Source of the DNA: an uncultured bacterium
GTDB lineage: Bacteria > Bacteroidota > Bacteroidia > Bacteroidales > Rikenellaceae
NCBI GenBank assembly: GCA_905214725.1
Contig: CAJMNH010000001.1
Span: forward strand, 372,001-436,000
Reading direction: 5' to 3'
DNA: 64,000 nt
Translations under genes and position numbers: made by a program
Notes under the pieces: generated by a model
What the model was told of the DNA's origin: nothing
What the model saw: only the letters and a program-made list of their open reading frames with translations
Databases searched by the model: none
Shown here: positions 43,208 through 51,105 of the stretch, one piece after another
Layout: each line of letters starts with the position of its first letter
Position numbering within the stretch: position 1 is the first letter of the stretch

Positions 43208-44580
43208 TTACTCTGGGGTTTCAGCAGCGGCAGACCCACCGAAAAGGTCTCTTCGCTGCGCATGATGCGGATGCCGTGGCCCGTAATGAGTTGCCAGCGG
43301 CTATCGAGATTCTGGAGACCGATCCCTGTGCCCGGCTCGGCGTCGAGTTTCGGCGAAAGAGGATTCGATACGATCAGGCAATTGTTCTCGACACGAATCG
43401 AAACGTGCAACGGCCGGCGCATGGTGATGGCATTGTGCTTGACGGCATTCGACAGCAGCTCCTGCAACGTCAGAACGGGAAGCCGGTAATTGAGGTATCG
43501 CGGATCGACGTCGATATCGAAAAAGAGCTTGTCCGCATAGCGTATTTTGAAAAGATAGCCGTATGCTTCGGCAAAACGCAGCTCTTCGGAGAGCGTCGTC
43601 AGCATATTCTGCCCGTTGCGGATAATGTAGCGGAACGAGAAGGAGAGCCGGTCGATATAGGTAAGCGCCTTCTGCTCGTCGCCCTCGCGCACGAGCATCG
43701 CCAGCGAATTGAGCGAATTGAAGAAAAAGTGAGGATTGATCTGACTTACCAGCATGTTGTAGCGCGTGGTCAGATTCTCGCTTTTGAGTTGCTCGTTCTC
43801 CACCGCCATCAACTGCCGCTGATGAAGCAGCAGACTGATCTGCCCGTATAGCAGCACGACGACCAGCGTAAACGAACACTTCATGATCAGATTGTAGTCG
43901 AGCCAACTGCCGCTGAGCGCCAGCAAGGTCAGGTCGTGACTGCGCCAGCGCACGACGGGAGCAATGAAATAGAGTACGACGGTCAGGCCCGCACACAGCA
44001 GGCTGCGTTTCAGAAGATTCGACATGGGGCGCTCCTTGTCGCCGAGCCGGAGAATCGAGAGCAGAAGAAATGCCAGCAGGAAAAAGTAGAGAAGCTGCAA
44101 CGCGAAGATCACGCCCTCCTGCGGCCGGTCGAACAACAGGCCGTAATCGAACGGCTCGCCGTTGCGCTCCTGCACTACGCCCAATACGGGATGACCGCCC
44201 GGACGACGCGATTCGAGCGCGTCGGCCAAAAGCCGGTCGCCCGACTGCAAACGCAGAAAACGGGCCGTATTACGGGGAATATAGACGCTGTCGCGTGTCG
44301 GAGCGACCTCGGCAAGCCCGGTCGCGACGGAATCGTCGTCCGAGAGTTTCTTCGGCGAGGTATAGAACAGATAACCGTGCCCGTCGGGAGAAATCCATAC
44401 TTCGCCCTCGACCCTGATGTTTTCCCGATCCGGCTCCATCTCTCGGCTGAAGGGCGGATGACGGTCGTCGCCCTTCTCTACGACCAGCAACAGCACATAG
44501 GAGAAATTGACCACCAGCGAGATGGCCACGGCGAGCAGCAGGTTGACGACGATTCCGCTATATTTCGACGAGCGGGACAT
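43204..44580 (-). CDS. LytS-type sensor histidine kinase
   Basis: 458 residues. One N-terminal membrane helix (IVVNLLLAVAISLVVNFSYV), an extracytoplasmic domain of about 120 residues, then three or four further helices to about residue 255. The kinase core has the His_kinase motif SQINPHFFFNSLNSLAML (phospho-His), the N box LQELLSNAVKHNAI and the G box GTGIGLQNLDSRW. It should phosphorylate the LytTR regulator translationally coupled to it. The large periplasmic domain suggests an envelope signal. Confidence 0.92.
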   Translation of the reverse strand: MSRSSKYSGIVVNLLLAVAISLVVNFSYVLLLVVEKGDDRHPPFSREMEPDRENIRVEGEVWISPDGHGYLFYTSPKKLSDDDSVATGLAEVAPTRDSVYIPRNTARFLRLQSGDRLLADALESRRPGGHPVLGVVQERNGEPFDYGLLFDRPQEGVIFALQLLYFFLLAFLLLSILRLGDKERPMSNLLKRSLLCAGLTVVLYFIAPVVRWRSHDLTLLALSGSWLDYNLIMKCSFTLVVVLLYGQISLLLHQRQLMAVENEQLKSENLTTRYNMLVSQINPHFFFNSLNSLAMLVREGDEQKALTYIDRLSFSFRYIIRNGQNMLTTLSEELRFAEAYGYLFKIRYADKLFFDIDVDPRYLNYRLPVLTLQELLSNAVKHNAITMRRPLHVSIRVENNCLIVSNPLSPKLDAEPGTGIGLQNLDSRWQLITGHGIRIMRSEETFSVGLPLLKPQSK

Positions 44581-44591
44581 TTCCGTGCGAT

Positions 44592-45125
44592 TTATTTATC
44601 TTCTTCGTACCACGAGGCGTACATGTGATAGTCGTGAGCGATGCGATGAATAATCTCCTCGCGTTGTTCGGGCGTGACCTCTTTGACCTTGCGGGCCGGA
44701 ACGCCGGCATAGACCGAATTGGGTTCGAGTTTCGCGCCCGACAGCACCAGCGCATTGGCGGCCACGATGCAACCCGACGCTACCACGGCGTTGTCGAGCA
44801 CCGTCGCGCCCATGCCGATCAGGCAGCCGTCCTCAATAACGGCGCCGTGTATCGTGGCGTTGTGGCCGATCGAAACGTCGTTGCCGATATGCGTCTGCGA
44901 AGGGTGGGGCGCACCGTCGTAAAGCGTATGGATCACCGTCCCATCCTGAATGTTGGTGCGGTCGCCGACGGTAATCGTGTTGACGTCGCCGCGCAAGACC
45001 GTGTTGAACCAGATCGAACTGTCGCGCCCCACAGTCACGTCGCCGATCAACACCGCCGTATCGGCTACGAATGTCCCTTCGCCCACGCGGGGCGTATGCC
45101 CCCTTACCTCTTTTATATATGCCAT
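44592..45125 (-). CDS. Gamma-carbonic-anhydrase-like hexapeptide protein
   Basis: 177 residues. A left-handed beta-helix of hexapeptide repeats (VGEGTFVADTAVLIGDVTVG, DSSIWFNTVLRGDVNTITVG) followed by a C-terminal helix. Zinc-ligand histidines of the YrdA/PaaY group appear in DGTVIHTLYD, HIGNDVSIGHNATIHGAVI. Carbonic anhydrase activity is possible but many family members have other or no known activity. Its start faces metK across a 527-base spacer. It lies 11 bases before the kinase gene on the same strand and may be transcribed with it. Confidence 0.87.
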   Translation of the reverse strand: MAYIKEVRGHTPRVGEGTFVADTAVLIGDVTVGRDSSIWFNTVLRGDVNTITVGDRTNIQDGTVIHTLYDGAPHPSQTHIGNDVSIGHNATIHGAVIEDGCLIGMGATVLDNAVVASGCIVAANALVLSGAKLEPNSVYAGVPARKVKEVTPEQREEIIHRIAHDYHMYASWYEEDK

Positions 45126-45280
45126 GAAAAACTCGTTTTCGAATTACCGGCGCGGAACCGTCCGCATCCTTATACTGCAAAAATAGGAACTCCGCGCGAG
45201 AATTCCAACTGATCGGACGGCGACGCGCAAAAAATCTTTCGGTTTTTTCGCTTTTCATTCCCGATTTTCTTGTTATCTCT

Positions 45281-45354
45281 GGCCTCGCCGCAGATATTCC
45301 GCCTCGGGAAAATGCAAATAAATTTGCTTTTGCAATAGACTTTTCGTATCTTTG
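45281..45354 (+). promoter_or_regulatory. metK: metK promoter inside a shared promoter repeat
   Basis: TTTG at 45323-45326, 20 bases, TATCTTTG at 45347-45354: an exact consensus promoter with a start near 45361. GCAAATAAATTTGC (45314-45327) and the upstream GGCCTCGCCG..GATATTCCGCCTCGG also occur before dnaE and pheT. It leaves a metK leader of about 290 bases. Confidence 0.8.
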
Positions 45355-45387
45355 CGCGTCGCTATTCCGCAAGGAGCGCGGCTATGG

Positions 45388-45454
45388 AATGTGGAAAGAT
45401 TTGACTGATTGCAAACCACAATAAAAAATCGCTAAAACAGCTTCGTTTTTTATT
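45388..45454 (+). promoter_or_regulatory. SAM-II riboswitch candidate in the metK leader
   Basis: P1 stem TGTGG/CCACA (45390-45394 with 45416-45420) closes a 21-base loop containing GATTTGACTGATTGC; downstream AATAAAAAATC is followed by GCTAAAACAG. GATT (45407-45410) pairs with AATC (45427-45430) and CT (45405-45406) with AG (45439-45440), giving the H-type pseudoknot of SAM-II, and the GATTT.A..GATTGCA and GCTAAA boxes match the conserved nucleotides known for that class. Location about 30 bases into the metK message fits regulation by SAM. An alternative AU-rich hairpin, 45420-45428 with 45446-45454 extended by CG/CG, would be incompatible with the pseudoknot and ends in a U-run. Confidence 0.8.
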
Positions 45455-45502
45455 CTCAACAGCCAATTTTTCCCGTTTCGATACGTTTAACTCAACGAAT
45501 GG

Positions 45503-45652
45503 TCTTCCGCTCACAACGGAAGATTCGAGAGGGTTGTCCGATCGATGGACCGGTCTGCATGTGACAGGCCACGGAGTGAGTCCGGCAAGTCCGAAATCGA
45601 AGCCCTCGACAATTGACAAATCTTGCCGGACTCACGTTAAATTGTATTGAAA
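45503..45652 (+). promoter_or_regulatory. Candidate structured leader element (copy A) before metK
   Basis: In order: hairpin TCTTCCG/CGGAAGA (45503-45523); box GAGAGGGTTGTC (45527-45538); hairpin GGTCTG/CAGGCC (45552-45570, one G-U); a perfect 14-bp stem (45576-45589 with 45622-45635) closing a 32-base loop containing GACAATT; then ACGTTAAA at 45634-45641 and the ATG 17 bases after the stem. The box GGTTGTC can pair with loop GACAATT. The copy at 19684-19832 has the same layout, loop box and ACGTTAAA but a different stem sequence. Confidence 0.5.
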
Positions 45653-46957
45653 ATGGGGTATTTATTTACGTCGGAATCGGTGTCGGAAGGACACCCCGAC
45701 AAAGTCTCGGATCAGATCTCGGACGCCATTCTGGATGAATTTCTGCGTCACGACGCCAATGCCAAAGTCGCCTGTGAAACGCTCTGCACGACGGGGCTGG
45801 TCGTCGTAGCGGGCGAAGTGCGCTCGGAAGCCTACGTCGACGTACAGGGCGTGGCGCGCCGCGTCATCAACCGAATCGGTTACACCAAGGGCGAATACCA
45901 GTTCGACGGGAACTCGTGCGGCGTGCTGTCGGCCATCCACGAACAATCGTCGGACATCAATCAGGGTGTCGTCCGCGAAGCCGAAGAGCAGCAGGGCGCA
46001 GGCGATCAGGGCATCATGTTCGGTTACGCCTGCAACGAGACGCGCGAGTACATGCCCGCGACGCTCATTCTCTCGCACGTCATACTCAAAGAGTTGGCCG
46101 TCATCCGCCGCGAAGGCGAGGTAATGACCTACCTGCGTCCCGACTCGAAGTCGCAGGTAACGGTCGAATACGATGAAACGACGGGACGTCCCCAACGCGT
46201 CCACACGATCGTCGTCTCGACACAACACGACGAATTCATCGCCGCCGGCAACGGCAGGAGCGAGAAGGAGGCCGAACGGCAGATGCAGGAGCGCATCCGC
46301 GAGGATGTGCGCAAGATTCTCATTCCGCGCGTCAAGGCACGGTTGGAGCGTGCCGGCGACAAATTGGCTTCGCTCATCGGCGACGACTACATCCTGCACG
46401 TGAATCCCACCGGCAAATTCGTTATCGGCGGCCCCCACGGCGACACGGGACTGACGGGCCGCAAGATCATTGTCGACACCTACGGCGGTCGCGGAGCACA
46501 CGGCGGCGGCGCCTTTTCGGGCAAGGACTCTTCGAAGGTCGACCGTTCGGCGGCCTATGCCGCCCGTCACATCGCCAAAAACATGGTGGCGGCAGGCGTA
46601 GCCGACGAGGTGCTTGTCGAACTGTCGTACGCCATCGGCATCGCCGAACCGTTATCGATTTACGTCGATACCTACCGTTCGAAACGCCCCGCAGCGCTGG
46701 CCGGAATGACCGACGGCGAAATCGCGCGTCGCATACAGCGACTCTTCGATCTGCGTCCGGCGGCTATCGTCAAGCGGTTCGGGCTGAAAAACCCGATTTT
46801 CGAAGCGACGGCATCCTACGGCCATTTCGGCAATCGCCCGTATACCAATATCGAAAAACTCTGGCGCGACGGACGGGAGATCGAGCAGGAGATCGAGTAT
46901 TTCGGTTGGGAGAAACTCGACGCCGTGGAATTGATCCGCAAGGAGTTCGGGCTCTAA
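45653..46957 (+). CDS. metK: S-adenosylmethionine synthetase
   Basis: 434 residues from MGYLFTSESVSEGHPDKVSD. The family signatures GHPDKVSDQISDAIL (ATP and Met binding), GAGDQGIMFGYACNETREYM and GGGAFSGKDSSKVDRSAAYA (P-loop) are present, in normal order and length. It makes S-adenosylmethionine from methionine and ATP in the cytosol. A TTG at 45647 in frame could add two residues but ATG at 45653 is the natural start. The long leader carries a SAM-II riboswitch candidate and element A; a strong terminator follows. Confidence 0.97.
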   Translation: MGYLFTSESVSEGHPDKVSDQISDAILDEFLRHDANAKVACETLCTTGLVVVAGEVRSEAYVDVQGVARRVINRIGYTKGEYQFDGNSCGVLSAIHEQSSDINQGVVREAEEQQGAGDQGIMFGYACNETREYMPATLILSHVILKELAVIRREGEVMTYLRPDSKSQVTVEYDETTGRPQRVHTIVVSTQHDEFIAAGNGRSEKEAERQMQERIREDVRKILIPRVKARLERAGDKLASLIGDDYILHVNPTGKFVIGGPHGDTGLTGRKIIVDTYGGRGAHGGGAFSGKDSSKVDRSAAYAARHIAKNMVAAGVADEVLVELSYAIGIAEPLSIYVDTYRSKRPAALAGMTDGEIARRIQRLFDLRPAAIVKRFGLKNPIFEATASYGHFGNRPYTNIEKLWRDGREIEQEIEYFGWEKLDAVELIRKEFGL

Positions 46958-47011
46958 ACCGACAGCCCTTCGATACGACGGTTCCTGCCGGAAACGGGAG
47001 GTGTCACATGG

Positions 47012-47053
47012 AAAAATCGGGACGACGGATGTATGTCCGTCGTCCCGATTTTT
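47012..47053 (+). terminator. Terminator of metK
   Basis: A perfect 18-base inverted repeat (47012-47029 with 47036-47053), loop TGTATG, ending in T5 followed by CGTT. A5 at the other end could make it bidirectional. Confidence 0.9.
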
Positions 47054-47165
47054 CGTTAGTTTTCAGTATCCGAACGCTATTAAAATGCGACGTTATACGA
47101 AGCGTGAAATGCTGCGGCATGGTACCATTCTTGCGGCAAAACCGCAAACCTTAAAAAACAACGCC

Positions 47166-47381
47166 ATGGGAAAAATAATCCTTCCGAGCGACCGCACCAT
47201 TCTCTCCACGGACAACAACGGCTACGCCGGCAACGAACGCGATGAAACGTTGGTCGATGAAAATCTGTGGGACTCCGAAATCGCTTCGGACGACAGAATA
47301 CCGGACGGAATCGACGAAATCGAAGAGGACAACCGGCCGGTATACGACGAAGAGGGGTATACGCACGCTCCCGGAGAGTAG
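47166..47381 (+). CDS. Small acidic protein of unknown function
   Basis: 71 residues from MGKIILPSDRTILSTDNNGY, very rich in Asp and Glu (NERDETLVDENLWDSEIASD, DGIDEIEEDN), with few hydrophobic residues, so largely disordered and strongly negative. An in-frame ATG at 47085 (MRRYTKREMLRHG..) would give a 98-residue form with a basic N-terminus; 47166 is preferred because the preceding TTAAAAAACAACGCC resembles normal leaders in this genome. No family is recognised. It stands alone between the metK terminator and the htrA leader. It could be a nucleic-acid mimic or a simple conserved hypothetical. Confidence 0.55.
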   Translation: MGKIILPSDRTILSTDNNGYAGNERDETLVDENLWDSEIASDDRIPDGIDEIEEDNRPVYDEEGYTHAPGE

Positions 47382-47714
47382 CGAAATCCGAATTGAGGAT
47401 GACTTAGTACCGGCATCGCAACAACCGGTGACGGCAAAGCAGGGGTTTTCAACCGCCGCCCGTTCTGCTCCGCCTCGCGATCCATGTTACGGCCGCCTCT
47501 TTCCTGCGGCGCCGGCTCGGCCATCCGGCGCCGCGACGAAACCGGACGGCTCCATTCCGACACATTCAACCATCCACACACGGCTCGGCGGCGTTTTTTC
47601 AAATGATAATAAAATATTTCGCCGGTCAGCACGTTATAATGGCAGACCAATGAAAACGAAATTAATTGCCAATGATAGAATTTGCCTAAAAGTTTAACGT
47701 AATTTTCAGAAACA
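47382..47714. other. Intergenic region before htrA
   Basis: 333 bases. The left part is GC-rich and holds a perfect 10-bp hairpin (GCGGCGCCGG at 47506-47515 with its complement at 47525-47534) without a T-run. The right 130 bases are AT-rich and should hold the htrA promoter; only an imperfect -7 (TAGAATTTG at 47675) is visible. A long minus frame across the region looks like noise. Confidence 0.45.
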
Positions 47715-49202
47715 ATGAAAAAGACCCTTTTATTTTTAGGAACGATTGCAGTTTCAGCCGTAACGAGCGGCGTAACGGTATGGGCGGTAGACCGCTCGCA
47801 AACCGACAGAATCGAATACATCGAGCGCGAGGTCGAACGTACGCCGGCCCTCGGTTCGCATTTCACGGCTTACGAAGCCGATAAATATCCCGACCTGACC
47901 TATGCCGCCGAGAATGCGGTCAAGGCGGTCGTCAATATCGAAGCCATTCAGCAGGTCGACGTTTCGTCGGGCTACGGAGGGGCTTACGATCCCTTCTTCG
48001 AGTTCTTCGGCATTCCGCAGGGCTATGGACGCCGCGGCGGTCAGCCGCAGACGCAGGAGCGCCGAGCCGGCGGTTCGGGCGTCATCATCTCCGACGACGG
48101 ATACATCGTGACGAACAACCACGTGATCGACGACGCGACCAAACTGCGCGTGAAACTCAATGACGGCCGCAGCTTCGACGCCAAAGTGATCGGCACGGAT
48201 CCCACGACGGACGTGGCGCTGATCAAGGTCGAGGCCAAAGACCTGCCGACCATCCCGTTCGGCAACTCCGAAGGGCTGCGGTTGGGCGAGTGGGTGCTGG
48301 CGATCGGTTCGCCCTTCGACCTGCAATCGACCATCACGGCCGGCATCGTGAGCGCCAAGGCGCGCCAATTGGACGTGATTCCCGATCAGTTCCGCATCGA
48401 GTCGTTCATCCAGACCGACGCTGCGGTCAATCCGGGCAACTCGGGCGGTGCGCTGGTCAACACGCGCGGCGAGTTGGTGGGCATCAATACGCTGATCAAA
48501 TCGCAGACGGGAAGCTACATCGGCTATTCGTTCGCCATACCCGAATCGATCGTCAAGAAGGTCGTCGTCGATCTGAAAGAGTACGGCGTCGTGCAGCGGG
48601 CGTTGCTGGGCATTTCCTATCGTTATATCGATCAGGATTTTATCGATCAGATGGGCAAGGAGACCGGCATCAAGGAATTGGGCGGCGTTTACGTAGCGAC
48701 CGTTTCGGAAGATGGCGCGGCTTCGGCGGCGGGCATCCGCAAAGGTGACGTGATCGTGGCGATCGACGGCGTAAAAATCGACAATGCGTCGGCCGTACAG
48801 GAGCAGATTGCGAAACACAGACCCAACGATAAGGTAAAAATTACGGTAAAAAGAGACGGGGAAGTGAAACTTTTTGACGTTACCCTGCGTAATAAGGCTG
48901 GTAAAACGGAGTTAATCACGCGCGAAACGGTCGACGTGACCGCCGCATTGGGCGGCAGGTTCCGCGATGCAGGCACGAAGCTCTGCCAAGAGTTGGAAAT
49001 CAAAGGCGGCGTGCAGGTTGTAGGCATCAAGGCTAACGGCATTCTGGCCCGGGCACGCGTGAAAGAGGGTTTTGTCATCACTCATATCAACGATCGTCCC
49101 GTCTACTCGCTCAGCGACATGCAGCGCATGAGCGACAAGATAACGTCAATCGACGGTATCTATCCCAACGGTCGTGCGGCCAGTTACATGCTGGTCGAAT
49201 AA
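47715..49202 (+). CDS. Do/DegP-family periplasmic serine endopeptidase
   Basis: 495 residues. An N-terminal signal/anchor (LLFLGTIAVSAVTSGVTVWA), then a trypsin-like domain with the triad His in DGYIVTNNHVIDD near residue 135, Asp in TDVALIKVEA near 165 and Ser in AAVNPGNSGGALVN near 245. Two PDZ domains follow (near 290-390 with ASAAGIRKGDVIVAIDGVKI and near 410-490 with GILARARVKEGFVITHINDR). It degrades or refolds damaged envelope proteins (HtrA, DegP or DegQ). The gene stands just upstream of rpoD with hairpins between. Confidence 0.93.
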   Translation: MKKTLLFLGTIAVSAVTSGVTVWAVDRSQTDRIEYIEREVERTPALGSHFTAYEADKYPDLTYAAENAVKAVVNIEAIQQVDVSSGYGGAYDPFFEFFGIPQGYGRRGGQPQTQERRAGGSGVIISDDGYIVTNNHVIDDATKLRVKLNDGRSFDAKVIGTDPTTDVALIKVEAKDLPTIPFGNSEGLRLGEWVLAIGSPFDLQSTITAGIVSAKARQLDVIPDQFRIESFIQTDAAVNPGNSGGALVNTRGELVGINTLIKSQTGSYIGYSFAIPESIVKKVVVDLKEYGVVQRALLGISYRYIDQDFIDQMGKETGIKELGGVYVATVSEDGAASAAGIRKGDVIVAIDGVKIDNASAVQEQIAKHRPNDKVKITVKRDGEVKLFDVTLRNKAGKTELITRETVDVTAALGGRFRDAGTKLCQELEIKGGVQVVGIKANGILARARVKEGFVITHINDRPVYSLSDMQRMSDKITSIDGIYPNGRAASYMLVE

Positions 49203-49264
49203 CCGAAAAGGCCGGACCGCTTCCGCAAGGGTAAACGGTCGCCGCACAGGATGGTTCGACTGCC

Positions 49265-49377
49265 ACCTGTCGGGATTTCGGGGAAAAAGAGAGAGAGTGA
49301 AGAGAGAGGGACCCCGGAAACCCGACAGGTTTTCCATAACGACGATTTACCGGGGAGGAGCGAAAGTCTTCTCCCCG
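49265..49377 (+). terminator. Two hairpins between htrA and rpoD, one with a purine-only loop
   Basis: First stem: 49265-49283 with 49312-49330 (19 positions, one mismatch, one G-U), closing a 28-base loop that, apart from one T and one C-free gap, is only A and G (GAGAGAGAGTGAAGAGAGAG), and followed by TTTT. Second stem: CGGGGAGGAG at 49351-49360 with 49368-49377 (one G-U). The first may end htrA transcription; the second lies close to the rpoD promoter. Confidence 0.55.
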
Positions 49378-49436
49378 TGTCGTGTGAGATGAAATAAGAT
49401 AAATGAAAGATAAATATATTTAGGTTAAGTTAGAGT

Positions 49437-50297
49437 ATGCGTCAATTAAAAATTACAAAATCCATCACCAATCGTGAGAGCGCTTCGCTCGACAAATATT
49501 TGCAGGAGATCGGCAAGGAGGAGCTCATCACGGTGGAAGAGGAGGTGGAGCTGGCCCAACGAATCCGCAAAGGCGATCAGGAAGCGCTCGAAAAGCTGAC
49601 CAAGGCCAACCTGCGTTTCGTCGTCTCGGTTGCCAAGCAGTACCAGAATCAGGGGCTCAGCCTGCCTGACCTGATCAACGAAGGCAACCTCGGCCTGATC
49701 AAGGCCGCCGAAAAGTTCGATGAAACGCGTGGATTCAAATTCATCTCCTACGCCGTTTGGTGGATTCGCCAGTCGATCCTTCAGGCGCTGGCCGAGCAGT
49801 CGCGTATCGTGCGATTGCCGCTCAATCAGGTAGGGTCGCTCAACAAGATCAACAAGGCGTTCGCCCGCTTCGAACAGGAGCATGAACGCACGCCGTCGCC
49901 CGAGGAGCTGGCGACGGAACTGGATCTGCCGCGCGAGAAGGTGACCGACACGCTGCGCGTGGCGGGACGCCACGTCTCGGTAGACGCGCCGTTCGCCGAC
50001 GGTGAGGACAACTCGCTGCTCGACGTGCTGGTCAATCCCGATTCGCCCAACGCCGACCGCGGTCTGATCAGCGAGTCGCTCTCGACGGAGGTCGACCGGG
50101 CGCTGGAAACGCTTACGGAACGCGAACGCGACATTATCAAGTATTTCTTCGGCATCGGCTGCTCGGAGATGACACTCGAAGAGATCGGCGAAAAGTTCGA
50201 CCTCACACGCGAACGCGTCCGTCAGATCAAGGAGAAGGCCATTCGCCGCTTGCGCCATTCGTCGCGCAGCAAACTGCTGAAATCCTATCTGGGATAA
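49437..50297 (+). CDS. rpoD: Primary RNA polymerase sigma factor RpoD/SigA (short Bacteroidota type)
   Basis: 286 residues, the length of the Bacteroidota primary sigma factor, which lacks region 1.1. Region 1.2 is SLDKYLQEIGKEELITVEEE; region 2 has LPDLINEGNLGLIKAAEKFD and KFISYAVWWIRQSILQALAE (2.4 promoter -7 recognition); region 3 follows; region 4 has MTLEEIGEKFDLTRERVRQI with its helix-turn-helix. The factor recognises the TTTG/TAnnTTTG promoters found across this window. The gene has an AT-rich upstream stretch (49391-49430) with TATATTTA at 49415. Confidence 0.96.
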   Translation: MRQLKITKSITNRESASLDKYLQEIGKEELITVEEEVELAQRIRKGDQEALEKLTKANLRFVVSVAKQYQNQGLSLPDLINEGNLGLIKAAEKFDETRGFKFISYAVWWIRQSILQALAEQSRIVRLPLNQVGSLNKINKAFARFEQEHERTPSPEELATELDLPREKVTDTLRVAGRHVSVDAPFADGEDNSLLDVLVNPDSPNADRGLISESLSTEVDRALETLTERERDIIKYFFGIGCSEMTLEEIGEKFDLTRERVRQIKEKAIRRLRHSSRSKLLKSYLG

Positions 50298-50321
50298 TCT
50301 CCCGATAACGGCTCCCCCGTA

Positions 50322-50367
50322 AACAACGACGGCTGCAAGATCAAAGTATCTTGCAGCCGTCGTTGTT
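50322..50367. terminator. Terminator between rpoD and the DUF4890 gene
   Basis: A perfect 20-base inverted repeat (50322-50341 with 50348-50367), loop CAAAGT; the T-run is short (TTGTT). It sits between convergent genes. Confidence 0.8.
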
Positions 50368-50426
50368 ATCGCACAAAGAGGGTAGCGGGCTCCGCCGATT
50401 CCTTCGCAACCGGCGGTAAGCTCTCC

Positions 50427-50852
50427 CTATTTCTTCCCGCGACGGGCTTTGGGAGCTTCGCTGCGCTCGGCGTTACACGTGCCCTTCGCGCCGTCGTTTT
50501 TCATGATCTGCGGACCGTGACCGCGTCCGCCCTGTCCCTGCAACCGCGACCAGCGCATGAACTGCTCGGTGGATAGAATCGATTTCATTTTCTCGGCTTC
50601 CTCCGCTTTGGCGGCTCGCGCCTGCTCGCGCAGCGATTCGGTCAACCGGAGTCGTTCGAGAGCAGCTTCATAGACCTGTTCGGTCTGCGCCTCGGTCAGT
50701 TTCAATTGCGCAGTCATCCGCTCGGCTGCATTGCGAGCCATCTGCTCGACCGTCGGACGCTGTCCGTCTGCATTCGATTTGACATTTCGAGCGAACGCGC
50801 TCGTTCCCGCCATCAGGAAAAGTGCCATCAAGGCTGTCATCATCTTTTTCAT
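50427..50852 (-). CDS. DUF4890/CpxP-like periplasmic protein
   Basis: 141 residues with signal peptide MKKMMTALMALFLMAGTSAFA. The mature chain has the DUF4890 pattern: MARNAAERMTAQLKLTEAQTEQV, then SLREQARAAKAEEAEKMKS and ILSTEQFMRWSRLQG, i.e. a Spy/CpxP-like helical hairpin with a (L)xxEQxxxW motif. The C-terminus is basic and disordered. It resembles the protein at 41856-42347 in plan. It may bind unfolded envelope proteins; function inferred. A -7 box TACCTTTG lies at 50915-50922 (minus), giving a leader of about 55 bases with the palindrome CCGGATATCCGG at 50884-50895. Confidence 0.8.
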   Translation of the reverse strand: MKKMMTALMALFLMAGTSAFARNVKSNADGQRPTVEQMARNAAERMTAQLKLTEAQTEQVYEAALERLRLTESLREQARAAKAEEAEKMKSILSTEQFMRWSRLQGQGGRGHGPQIMKNDGAKGTCNAERSEAPKARRGKK

Positions 50853-50914
50853 CGTCGTAAGTTTTTAGTTTAACGTTTCACCGCCGGATATCCGGTTCGT
50901 GGAATGTTCCGATA

Positions 50915-50922
50915 CAAAGGTA
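50915..50922 (-). promoter_or_regulatory. -7 box for the DUF4890 gene
   Basis: TACCTTTG on the minus strand, an exact TAnnTTTG; transcription would start near 50908. The perfect palindrome CCGGATATCCGG at 50884-50895 then lies in the transcribed leader. No clear -33 box. Confidence 0.5.
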
Positions 50923-51040
50923 GGGTGAAAAAGGAGGGATACGAACCGGATGTCGGATCAAACGCCAAAACGAAGGGATCAACCGCCGCCGAGTCGGGGC
51001 GAACCGACCGCCGCTCGGCCCGATCGAGTGACAATATGCA

Positions 51041-51079
51041 AAAAAACAGCAGGGATGCAACAACGTTGTATCCCTGCTG
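51041..51079 (-). terminator. Terminator of the GH20 hexosaminidase gene
   Basis: A 15-base stem (51065-51079 with 51047-51061, one G-U) with loop of 3, followed on the minus strand by a T-run (complement of A6 at 51041-51046). Confidence 0.85.
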
Positions 51080-51105
51080 ATATCCTAAAAACGGTCTTTC
51101 GGCGA

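Noticed and set aside
45380..45652. metK leader hairpins as an invertible promoter (inverton)
   Set aside because: The inverted repeats enclose only 32 bases, too short for the known invertible segments, and no recombinase gene is near.
47222..47866. 214-codon minus frame across the small acidic gene and the htrA start
   Set aside because: It overlaps two better-supported genes on the other strand and contains no family motif.
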